DNA of 5,802 nucleotides from assembly GCA_030627335.1 (NCBI GenBank), contig DAOUSH010000033.1, positions 1-5,802 of the forward strand, in the 5' to 3' direction. How positions within the stretch are numbered: position 1 is the stretch's first letter; each line of letters opens with the position of its first letter. The position numbers and the translations under genes are program-made. The notes beneath the pieces were generated by a model. The model was not told the origin of the DNA. It saw only the letters and a program-made list of their open reading frames with translations, and ran no database searches. The DNA is from Dehalococcoidia bacterium (GTDB lineage Bacteria > Chloroflexota > Dehalococcoidia > Dehalococcoidales > W693). Positions 1-5,802 of the stretch are shown here, in pieces.

Positions 1-2260
1 CCAGGCGGTCTATAAATCTGTGGCTTTCCTCACCATCAATACCCATCCTGACATCATGCTGTGCCCCGATAGCGACAAAGACGGCATCATAGCCCTGCTG
101 AAAAAGGCTTTCAATATAGTGAATCTCAACGTCTGTTTTTATCTCGACGCCAAGGTTTTCTATCTCCTTGATTTCCGCCTTCAATACGCTCTTGGGTAAA
201 CGATATTCCGGTATAGCCATCCGCAGCATACCCCCAGGTTCGGGGAGAGCTTCGAATATGGTTACCGAGTGTCCCAGCTTAGCAAGGTAATATGCCGCCG
301 TCAGCCCAGCTGGACCCGAGCCGACTATAGCCGCCTTTTTGCCCGTTGCCGGGGCGGCGACCGCCCTCTTCTTCCACAGATTACCGCCGTGCTCGGCGGC
401 ATAACGCTTAAGCTCCCTTATAGCAATGGCTTCGTCCAGCTGTCCACGCCGGCATTTAGCCTCGCAGGGGTGAAAACAGACCAGCCCGCAGACCGAAGGG
501 AAGGGTATCTTTTCCCGGATTACCGCCAGTGCTTCATCCGGCCTGCCCTGCTCAATAAAGCGGATGTAGCGCGGTACATCTATCCCGGCCGGGCAGGTGT
601 GACTGCAGGGCGCCTTGACCAGCCCTTTACAGACAGCCGCCCGGCAGTGGTGCTTTTTAATATGCTCCTCATACTCATCCCGGAAGTAGCGCAACGTGGT
701 CAACACCGGGTTAGGCGCCGTCTGTCCCAAACCGCACAGTGAGCCGGCTTTTATTGAATTCGCCAGTTCCAGAAGCAGGTCGATATCCTCCATCCGGCCC
801 TGGCCATTGCATATCCTCTCCAGTATCCCCAGCATCTGCTTCGTTCCCAGGCGGCAGGGAGTGCACTTACCGCACGACTCCGACTGGGTGAAGGAGAGAA
901 AATAGCGGGCGATGTCTACCATACAGGTATCCTCGTCCATTATCACCATGCCGCCGGAGCCCATAATCGAGCCGGCTTCAGTCAGTGACTCATAATCAAC
1001 CGGGAGGTTTAGATGACTGGCAGGCAAACAGCCACCGGATGGCCCACCGGTCTGCACCGCCTTAAAGCGCCTGCCGTCGGCAATACCGCCCCCGATTTCA
1101 TAGATTACCTCCTGAAGGGAGACGCCCATCGGTACCTCAACCAGCCCGCTATTGGCAATCTTGCCGGTCAGGGCAAAGACGACCGTCCCCCGGCTCTTCT
1201 CGGTGCCGATGCCAGAGTACCAGTCGGCACCCCGGGCAATGATAACCGGCACGGTTGCCAGGGATTTTACATTATTTATTACCGTCGGCTTGCCCCATAA
1301 TCCCACTTCGGTAGTGCGAGGACGGGGGGAAGGTTTCGGCATTCCCCGTTTCCCTTCAATGGAGAGAATCAGGGCGGTAGACTCGCCACAGACAAAGGCC
1401 CCGGCACCTTCCTTGACGTGTATGCGAAAACTGAAACCGGAGCCAAATATGCTATCACCAAGAAAACCCTTCTCTTCAGCCTGTCTTATGGCAAGCCGTA
1501 CCCTTTTCACCGCCAGTGGGTATTCGGCTCTGATATAGATATACCCATCGGTGGCACCGATGGCATAGGCAGCGATAGCCATGCCCTCGATAACGGTATG
1601 GGGGTCACCCTCCAGCGTGCTGCGGTCCATAAAAGCACCGGGGTCGCCTTCATCGGCGTTGCAAATCATATACTTCTGGTTACCAGGGGCATCACGGCAG
1701 GATTGCCATTTCCGGCCGGTGGGAAAACCGGCACCACCCCGCCCCCGCAGGCCGGAACGCTTGACCTCGTCAATGACCTGCTCCGGGGTCATATCAAGCA
1801 CAGCCCGGCGCAGAGGCTGATAGCCGCCGACAGCGATATAGTCCTCAATCCTCTCCGGATTGATGCGGCCACAGTTGCGCAGTATGATACGCCGCTGCTT
1901 TTTATAGAAGTTGATGTCTTTATAATGCGGGATTGCTTCACCACTGGCCGGGTCTTTATAGAAGAGGCGGGCTACCGGCTTACCATCCCTGATATGATAC
2001 TGGATAATCTCTGGAACATCGTCCAGGCTAACATGGGCATAGAAGATACCCTCGGGCTCGATAATGACAACGGGTCCCTGGGAGCAGAAGCCGTGACAGC
2101 CGGTGAAGTCCACCTTCACCCCATCCAGCCCCAACTCGGCTAGCCCTTCCTCCAGCGCTTCTCTTATCTCAAAAGCCTTGCCCGAAACGCACCCGGTACC
2201 GTGGCAGAGGAAGATGGTTCGCTGATTATCTGTCGCTTTGCCCTTTTTCTTCTCTACCAT
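1..2260 (-). CDS. nuoF: NuoF/HndC-type NADH-binding flavoprotein subunit fused to a GltD-like FAD/NAD(P) oxidoreductase domain (partial, C-terminus outside window)
   Basis: Expected to oxidise or reduce NAD(H) at FMN and pass electrons through Fe-S clusters, probably in a soluble cytoplasmic complex. The frame is open without a stop from ATG at 2260 to the window edge (753 codons). Domains in order: a thioredoxin-like [2Fe-2S] domain with Cys19, Cys24, Cys55 and Cys59; the 51-kDa FMN/NADH core with GLRGRGGAGFPTG (170-182), CNADEGDPGAF (200-210) and GAGAFVCGE (285-293); an SLBB-like stretch near 390-410; and the N3 [4Fe-4S] site ESCGKCTPC (461-469) plus Cys509. From about 535 it becomes GltD-like: Cys539, 544, 552, 556, 591, 595, 599 and 603 could hold two [4Fe-4S] clusters, followed by the nucleotide-binding motif IVGSGPAGL (645-653) and Glu670 ending the second beta strand. 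HndC/HydB relatives usually have a ferredoxin-like C-terminus there instead. The N-terminal [2Fe-2S] domain favours a hydrogenase or formate-dehydrogenase diaphorase over complex I NuoF. The start is supported by GGAGGT five bases upstream and the overlap with the preceding gene. The family is certain; the partner enzyme is unknown. Confidence 0.93.
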   Translation of the reverse strand, partial: MVEKKKGKATDNQRTIFLCHGTGCVSGKAFEIREALEEGLAELGLDGVKVDFTGCHGFCSQGPVVIIEPEGIFYAHVSLDDVPEIIQYHIRDGKPVARLFYKDPASGEAIPHYKDINFYKKQRRIILRNCGRINPERIEDYIAVGGYQPLRRAVLDMTPEQVIDEVKRSGLRGRGGAGFPTGRKWQSCRDAPGNQKYMICNADEGDPGAFMDRSTLEGDPHTVIEGMAIAAYAIGATDGYIYIRAEYPLAVKRVRLAIRQAEEKGFLGDSIFGSGFSFRIHVKEGAGAFVCGESTALILSIEGKRGMPKPSPRPRTTEVGLWGKPTVINNVKSLATVPVIIARGADWYSGIGTEKSRGTVVFALTGKIANSGLVEVPMGVSLQEVIYEIGGGIADGRRFKAVQTGGPSGGCLPASHLNLPVDYESLTEAGSIMGSGGMVIMDEDTCMVDIARYFLSFTQSESCGKCTPCRLGTKQMLGILERICNGQGRMEDIDLLLELANSIKAGSLCGLGQTAPNPVLTTLRYFRDEYEEHIKKHHCRAAVCKGLVKAPCSHTCPAGIDVPRYIRFIEQGRPDEALAVIREKIPFPSVCGLVCFHPCEAKCRRGQLDEAIAIRELKRYAAEHGGNLWKKRAVAAPATGKKAAIVGSGPAGLTAAYYLAKLGHSVTIFEALPEPGGMLRMAIPEYRLPKSVLKAEIKEIENLGVEIKTDVEIHYIESLFQQGYDAVFVAIGAQHDVRMGIDGEESHRFIDRL

Positions 2261-2708
2261 CGAAGACCTCCGCAACCTTCTTGGTCGTCATCTGACCATG
2301 GGTTTCATTGTCCACGGTCATAGTCGGCGCCAGGGCACATGCACCGATGCAAGCCACCGTCTCCAGGGTATACTCCCAGTCATCGGTAGTCTCGCCCGGC
2401 TTGATACCCAACTTCTTCTCCGCCTCACGCAATATCCTGTCGCCACCACGTACATGACAGGCTGTGCCACGGCACACCCTGATTATCCTTTTGCCTGAGG
2501 GAACCAGCTTGAACTGGGTGTAGAAAGTGGCGACGTTATAGACGGTGCTGCTGGATAAATGCAGGAAGTCAGCAATACTTTGCATTGACTCCTCTGGGAG
2601 GTAGCCAAACTCCTGCTGAACTTCCTGGAGGATGGGAATCAGGTTGTCCCTGTTCCGGCTGAACTTTGATAGAATATGGTCTATTTTTTTCTTGAAATCA
2701 GCCTCCAC
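2226..2708 (-). CDS. nuoE: NuoE/HndA-type [2Fe-2S] subunit (24-kDa family)
   Basis: A small electron-transfer subunit that normally binds one [2Fe-2S] cluster and docks on the NuoF-type flavoprotein, encoded next. The 160-residue product has the usual family length. An N-terminal helical bundle (about 1-70, with FGYLP at 34-38 and STVYNVATFYTQF at 54-66) precedes a thioredoxin-like domain. The four cluster ligands are visible as Cys79 and Cys84 in CRGTACHVRGG, and Cys120 and Cys124 in CIGACALAP. The start is GTG at 2708. GGGGAG sits three bases before it, close but usable, and an in-frame TAA lies further upstream with no ATG between. The stop TAA falls 35 bases inside the next gene, so translation of the two is probably coupled at roughly equal amounts. 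A strong promoter lies 44-72 bases upstream. Comparable subunits occur in complex I, NADP-reducing hydrogenases and NAD-linked formate dehydrogenases; the neighbouring fusion favours one of the soluble complexes. Confidence 0.95.
   Translation of the reverse strand: MEADFKKKIDHILSKFSRNRDNLIPILQEVQQEFGYLPEESMQSIADFLHLSSSTVYNVATFYTQFKLVPSGKRIIRVCRGTACHVRGGDRILREAEKKLGIKPGETTDDWEYTLETVACIGACALAPTMTVDNETHGQMTTKKVAEVFDGREEKGQSDR
2266..2271 (-). promoter_or_regulatory. Ribosome binding site of the nuoF-like gene, inside nuoE
   Basis: On the minus strand GGAGGT ends five bases before the ATG at 2260. It lies within the last codons of the nuoE-like gene, so ribosomes finishing that gene can reinitiate here. 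It supports the chosen start over any downstream methionine. Confidence 0.7.
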
Positions 2709-2751
2709 AAGCTCCCCGTGCGGCTCATTACCGAAGTTAAAGAATTATAGG

Positions 2752-2780
2752 ATTATAGTCTATTCCAACCTGGCAGTCAA
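2752..2780 (-). promoter_or_regulatory. Sigma70-type promoter of the nuoE-nuoF unit
   Basis: Read on the minus strand, TTGACT (2775-2780) is followed by exactly 17 bases and then a perfect TATAAT (2752-2757). Five of six bases match the -35 consensus and all six match the -10. Transcription would start near 2745, leaving a leader of about 36 bases before the GTG. A second TATAAT lies eight bases further on (2744-2749) but would be 25 bases from the -35, so it is probably not the primary -10. No transcription data are available; the call rests on motif and spacing. Confidence 0.7.
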
Positions 2781-2788
2781 GCTGGTTG
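2766..2788. repeat. Imperfect inverted repeat over the -35 box of the leftward promoter, possible operator
   Basis: CAACCTG (2766-2772) and CTGGTTG (2782-2788) are inverted copies with one mismatch in seven, separated by nine bases. The centre at 2777 lies within the -35 hexamer. A dimeric regulator bound here could block RNA polymerase. The arms are short and chance is a real alternative. Confidence 0.3.
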
Positions 2789-2831
2789 CCCTGTCGCAGG
2801 CGGTATGATATTATTATGAGTTGACACTTTA

Positions 2832-2844
2832 ATCAAGCCTTGAT
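2832..2844. repeat. 13-base palindrome just upstream of the acyl-CoA carboxyltransferase start
   Basis: ATCAAG (2832-2837) and CTTGAT (2839-2844) form a perfect six-base inverted repeat around a single C, ending 13 bases before the TTG start. It could be an operator half-site pair. The one-base loop makes an RNA hairpin unlikely. A regulator cannot be named from this alone. Confidence 0.35.
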
Positions 2845-2857
2845 CTGGATTATCTAA

Positions 2858-4408
2858 TTGACGACTAAGGATAAGCTAAATAGACTGACTAACCTCAAGG
2901 AGAAGACTCTGGCTGGCGGTGGGCAAGAGCGCATCGAGCAACAGCAGGCACGGGGCAAGCTAACCGCCCGGGAGAGGATTGGCCTTCTGCTTGATACCGG
3001 TAGCTTTAACGAGTTGGGCGCCTTTATCACCCACTGCGCTACCGACTTCGGGCTGGCGGAACAGCAGTATCCGGGCGATGCCGTGGTCACCGGCAGTGGC
3101 AAGGTCAACGGCAGGCATGTTTTCGTCTATTCCCAGGACTTTACCGTCCTCGGCGGCTCGATATCCGAGGTGGTCGGCCAGAAGGTCTGCCAGGTGATGG
3201 ACATGGCTCTCAACACCGGCAGCCCGATAATCGCCATCTATGACTCCGGTGGGGCGCGTATCCAGGAGGGCGTTTTAAGCCTGTGCGGCGTCGGTGATAT
3301 GTTGCTCCATAACACGCTGTGCTCGGGCGTCGTACCCCAGCTTTCGGTGGTGGTGGGACCCAGCGCCGGCGGTGCCGTCTACTGCCCGGCGATAACCGAC
3401 TTTATCTTCGTCGTTAAGGGTATAAGCCAGATGTATATCACCGGTCCCGACGTAGTTAAGACGGTCACCCACGAGGAGCTGAGCCATCAGGAGCTGGGGG
3501 GTGCCGAAGTCCACGCCCGTAAAAGCGGCGTTGCCCATTTTGTGGCCGATAGCGAAAAGGAATGCTTCCAGGAGGTGCGCCGTCTGCTGGGCTTCCTGCC
3601 GCAGAATAATATGGCTGAGCTCCCTATAGTAGAGCCGGGTGACGCCCCCGACCGCACCGATGACAGCCTGCTCAATCTGATACCGGACGACCCCAAGAAG
3701 GCTTACGATATGAAGAAGCTCATTCACAGCATAGCTGACGATGGCGATTTTATGGAGGTGCACCAGCAGTTTGCCCCCAATATTATCGTCGGCTTCGTCC
3801 GGCTTGATGGCAGGCCGGTGGGCATTATCGCCCAGCAACCAGCCTATATGGCTGGGGTTATCGATATCGACGCCTCGGTCAAGGCGGCAAGGTTCGTCCG
3901 CTTCTGTGATGCTTTTAACATACCGCTGGTCAGCCTGGTCGATGTCCCCGGCTTTATGCCCGGCTCCGCCCAGGAGCACGGCGGTATTATACGGCACGGC
4001 GCCAAGCTCATCTACGCCTACGCCGAAGCCACCGTGCCTAAGGTTACCGTCATCACCCGCAAGGCTTATGGCGGCGCTTATATCGTGATGAGCTCCAAGC
4101 ACCTCCGAGGCGATATAAACTATGCCTGGCCAACAGCAGAGATTGCCGTTATGGGGGCGGAAGGGGCGGTCAATATCATCTCCAGAAAGGAGATAGCGGC
4201 TTCAGACAATCCTGAGGAAACGAGGCGTAAACTGGTCGGCGAATACCGGGATAAATTCAACAACCCCTACATCGCCGCCGCCCGGGGCTATATCGACGAC
4301 ATTATCGACCCGAGGGAAACACGCCCAAGACTAATCCGTGCCCTCGACATGCTGAAGGACAAAACCGATAGCAACCCGTTCCGAAAGCATGGCAATATCC
4401 CATTGTAA
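2858..4408 (+). CDS. pccB: Acyl-CoA carboxyltransferase, propionyl-CoA carboxylase beta / methylmalonyl-CoA decarboxylase alpha / transcarboxylase 12S family
   Basis: Transfers a carboxyl group between carboxybiotin and an acyl-CoA, most likely propionyl-CoA/methylmalonyl-CoA, in a cytoplasmic hexamer typical of the family. The 516 residues match the usual length. The N-terminal crotonase-like half has GKLTARERI (33-41), GGSISE (99-104), DSGGARIQEG (129-138) and the first oxyanion-hole segment GPSAGGAVY (167-175). The C-terminal half has DVPGFMPGSAQEHGG (362-376), the second oxyanion-hole segment AYGGAY (403-408) and AWPTAEIAVMGAEGAV. It ends in the familiar KHGNIPL. Ile409 sits where characterised propionyl-CoA carboxylases carry Asp. 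The start is TTG: an in-frame TAA directly precedes it, and no ATG or GTG follows before conserved sequence. No good Shine-Dalgarno sequence is visible. The next gene, a pyruvate/oxaloacetate-type carboxyltransferase, begins 13 bases after the stop. No biotin carboxylase or biotin carrier is in view, so carboxylase, decarboxylase and transcarboxylase roles remain open. Confidence 0.93.
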   Translation: MTTKDKLNRLTNLKEKTLAGGGQERIEQQQARGKLTARERIGLLLDTGSFNELGAFITHCATDFGLAEQQYPGDAVVTGSGKVNGRHVFVYSQDFTVLGGSISEVVGQKVCQVMDMALNTGSPIIAIYDSGGARIQEGVLSLCGVGDMLLHNTLCSGVVPQLSVVVGPSAGGAVYCPAITDFIFVVKGISQMYITGPDVVKTVTHEELSHQELGGAEVHARKSGVAHFVADSEKECFQEVRRLLGFLPQNNMAELPIVEPGDAPDRTDDSLLNLIPDDPKKAYDMKKLIHSIADDGDFMEVHQQFAPNIIVGFVRLDGRPVGIIAQQPAYMAGVIDIDASVKAARFVRFCDAFNIPLVSLVDVPGFMPGSAQEHGGIIRHGAKLIYAYAEATVPKVTVITRKAYGGAYIVMSSKHLRGDINYAWPTAEIAVMGAEGAVNIISRKEIAASDNPEETRRKLVGEYRDKFNNPYIAAARGYIDDIIDPRETRPRLIRALDMLKDKTDSNPFRKHGNIPL

Positions 4409-4411
4409 AGA

Positions 4412-4416
4412 AAGGA
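4412..4416 (+). promoter_or_regulatory. Ribosome binding site of the OadA/5S-like gene
   Basis: AAGGA lies in the 13-base gap after the preceding stop and ends five bases before the ATG at 4422, confirming that start. The short gap indicates co-transcription with the upstream carboxyltransferase. Confidence 0.65.
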
Positions 4417-4421
4417 CGACG

Positions 4422-5802
4422 ATGGAAAAATATCCGCTAAAGATTACCGATGTTACCCTGCGTGACGGGCACCAGTCGCTACTGGCGACGAGAATGCGAA
4501 CCGAGGATATGGTGCCTATCGCCCCCGATATGAACAAGGCTGGCTTCTACTCTATGGAGGTCTGGGGCGGCGCCACCTTCGACGTGCCAACCCGGTTCCT
4601 CAACGAAGACCCGTGGCACCGACTGCGCACCCTGAAAAAGCTGATGCCGGATACGCCCCTCCAGATGCTACTGCGAGGGCAAAACCTTGTCGGCTACCGT
4701 AACTATGCCGACGATGTCGTGGAGAGCTTCGTTCAGCACGCCGCCAAGACCGGGATAGATATCTTCCGCGTCTTCGACGCCGTCAACGACGAGCGCAACT
4801 TTGAGACGGCACTGAAGGCAATCAAGAAAAGCGGCAAGCACGCCCAGCTATCGCTGTGTTACTCGCTGACCGAACCCAAGATGGGCGGGCCGGTCTATAA
4901 CCTGGATTACTACATAAAAAAGGCGTTGATAATGCAGGATATGGGTGCCGACAGCCTGTGTATCAAAGATATGGCAGGGCTGATATCCCCCGATGACGCC
5001 TATACATTGATAAAAGCGCTCAAGCAGGAGCTGAAGATACCGGTGCAGCTGCACACCCACTACACCAGCGGCATGGCGCCGATGAGTATCCTCAAGGCGA
5101 TTGAAGCCGGCGTGGACATCATCGATACCTCCCTGGCTCCCTTCGCCCTGCGCACCTCCCATCCGGCGATAGAGCCTGTCGTGGTCGCCCTCCAGGGAAC
5201 GGACAGGGACACCGGTATAGACCTGAAAGACCTCCTCAAGCTGGGGCAGTACTTCGAGTCCATCGCTCCTAAGTATAGAGATTTTATGGCGACGACAAGG
5301 ATGTCGGTTATTGATACAGGTGTGCTGATGCACCAGGTGCCGGGGGGAATGATTTCCAACCTGGTATCTCAGTTAAAAGAAGCCGATGCGCTGGATAGAA
5401 TCGATGAAGTTTACGCTGAGCTGCCACAGATCAGAAAAGAGCTGGGGTATCCACCCCTGGTCACACCTACCAGCCAGATTGTTGGCATCCAGGCGGTGCA
5501 GAACGTCCTCTTCGGCAGGTATAAGATAATATCGGCACAGGTGAAGGACTATGTCTATGGACTGTACGGCAGGCCGCCGGTACCGGTTGACCCCGAAATA
5601 CAAAAGATAGTGCTCAAAGGCTACGAGCGGGGTGAGACGCCAATTACCTGCCGCCCTGGAGATATACTCGAACCGGAGCTTGACGCTGCCTTTGCCGATA
5701 CCAAGGATATTGCCAAGGACATCGGTGATGTGCTTATCTACGCCCTTTACCCCACCACCGGTATGCGCTTCCTCAGGTGGAAGTACGGGCTGGAAGAGCC
5801 AC
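4422..5802 (+). CDS. oadA: Biotin-dependent carboxyltransferase of the oxaloacetate decarboxylase alpha / pyruvate carboxylase subunit B / transcarboxylase 5S family (partial, C-terminus outside window)
   Basis: Moves a carboxyl group between carboxybiotin and pyruvate/oxaloacetate at a divalent metal in a TIM barrel. The frame is open for 460 codons to the window edge. It opens with the signature DVTLRDGHQSLLATRMR (10-26), in which Asp15 is a metal ligand. FRVFDAVND (116-124) follows. Lys182 in CIKDMAGL is the expected carbamylated lysine, and His211 and His213 in QLHTHYTSG are further metal ligands. DTSLAPFALRTSHP continues the barrel, and from about residue 285 the conserved PYC/OadA C-terminal domain begins, including LVTPTSQIVGIQAVQN (346-361). 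All expected metal-site residues are present. The cut end hides whether a biotinyl domain follows (OadA or PycB, roughly 570-600 residues) or the protein stops near 500 as in transcarboxylase 5S. Its place 13 bases after an acyl-CoA carboxyltransferase suggests a transcarboxylase, but a pyruvate carboxylase or decarboxylase subunit is equally possible on sequence alone. Confidence 0.92.
   Translation, partial: MEKYPLKITDVTLRDGHQSLLATRMRTEDMVPIAPDMNKAGFYSMEVWGGATFDVPTRFLNEDPWHRLRTLKKLMPDTPLQMLLRGQNLVGYRNYADDVVESFVQHAAKTGIDIFRVFDAVNDERNFETALKAIKKSGKHAQLSLCYSLTEPKMGGPVYNLDYYIKKALIMQDMGADSLCIKDMAGLISPDDAYTLIKALKQELKIPVQLHTHYTSGMAPMSILKAIEAGVDIIDTSLAPFALRTSHPAIEPVVVALQGTDRDTGIDLKDLLKLGQYFESIAPKYRDFMATTRMSVIDTGVLMHQVPGGMISNLVSQLKEADALDRIDEVYAELPQIRKELGYPPLVTPTSQIVGIQAVQNVLFGRYKIISAQVKDYVYGLYGRPPVPVDPEIQKIVLKGYERGETPITCRPGDILEPELDAAFADTKDIAKDIGDVLIYALYPTTGMRFLRWKYGLEEP

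Larger units (their letters stand above)
2709..2857. other. Divergent intergenic region
   Basis: This 149-bp AT-richer stretch separates the two units and must contain the control signals for both. It holds the leftward promoter, an imperfect inverted repeat over its -35 box, and a 13-base palindrome near the rightward start. For the rightward unit only isolated elements are visible: TATGAT (2804-2809), TATTAT (2812-2817) and TTGACA (2821-2826). None is paired with a partner at 16-18 bases, so no rightward promoter can be assigned with confidence. No tRNA, riboswitch fold or small ORF was recognised. Confidence 0.8.

Noticed and set aside
269..1538. Several plus-strand frames of 69-157 codons (starts 269, 696, 1013, 1152)
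   Set aside because: All are opposite the continuous nuoF-GltD frame and overlap one another; none has a recognisable domain.
1418..2143. 241-codon open frame on the plus strand opposite the nuoF-like gene
   Set aside because: The other strand encodes the FMN/NADH core with invariant motifs through this whole stretch; the plus-strand product matches nothing recognisable.
1..2708. Reading the nuoE/nuoF pair as respiratory complex I
   Set aside because: The N-terminal [2Fe-2S] domain and the C-terminal GltD-like fusion are not features of complex I NuoF, and no other nuo gene is seen.
2790..2800. CCTG-TCG-CAGG short hairpin in the intergenic region
   Set aside because: A four-base stem with a three-base loop and no T-run; too weak for a terminator and common by chance.
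3275..4102. 275-codon open frame on the minus strand inside the acyl-CoA carboxyltransferase gene
   Set aside because: It lies wholly opposite a strongly conserved gene, its translation shows no known motif and has the histidine/glycine/aspartate-rich look of antisense frames, and no promoter or ribosome site is evident.
4331..5603. Minus-strand frames of 68-161 codons opposite the OadA/5S-like gene
   Set aside because: The plus strand has an unbroken frame with all expected metal-site residues here; these are shadows.

Overview
The window holds two divergent transcription units around a 149-bp intergenic region, with about 96% of the DNA coding. The genes suggest an anaerobic bacterium with flavin/iron-sulfur electron transfer and biotin-dependent acyl-CoA/2-oxoacid carboxyl transfer. 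Composition is moderately GC-rich by eye, with frequent ATA and AAG codons. This would suit an uncultured Chloroflexota (Dehalococcoidia-like), a syntrophic Desulfobacterota or a Firmicute. The Chloroflexota guess is an impression; nothing here settles taxonomy.

Leftward unit (2708 to 1, running off the left edge). A 160-residue NuoE/HndA-type [2Fe-2S] subunit is followed, with a 35-nt overlap, by a large NuoF/HndC-type subunit. The second gene is open for 753 codons and leaves the window unfinished. It carries an N-terminal thioredoxin-like [2Fe-2S] domain, the FMN/NADH-binding 51-kDa core, an SLBB region and the N3-type [4Fe-4S] motif. It then continues into a GltD-type segment with eight cysteines and a dinucleotide-binding fold. 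A well-formed sigma70-type promoter (TTGACT, 17 bp, TATAAT) lies just upstream. The pair looks like the diaphorase half of a soluble NAD(P)H-linked hydrogenase or formate dehydrogenase, not of respiratory complex I; the catalytic partner would be further left and is not visible.

Rightward unit (2858 to 5802, running off the right edge). A complete 516-residue acyl-CoA carboxyltransferase (propionyl-CoA carboxylase beta / methylmalonyl-CoA decarboxylase alpha / transcarboxylase 12S family) starts at a TTG. Thirteen bases after its stop comes a carboxyltransferase of the OadA/PycB/transcarboxylase-5S family, open for 460 codons at the edge. One enzyme handles acyl-CoA, the other pyruvate/oxaloacetate. 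Together they have the two active sites needed to move a carboxyl group between methylmalonyl-CoA and pyruvate through a shared biotin carrier, which is not in the window.

No tRNA, rRNA, CRISPR array, insertion sequence or clear intrinsic terminator was seen. The less ordinary points are the NuoF-GltD fusion, the 12S/5S-like pairing, an isoleucine where propionyl-CoA carboxylases have a specificity-determining aspartate, and the symmetric sequences in the intergenic region.
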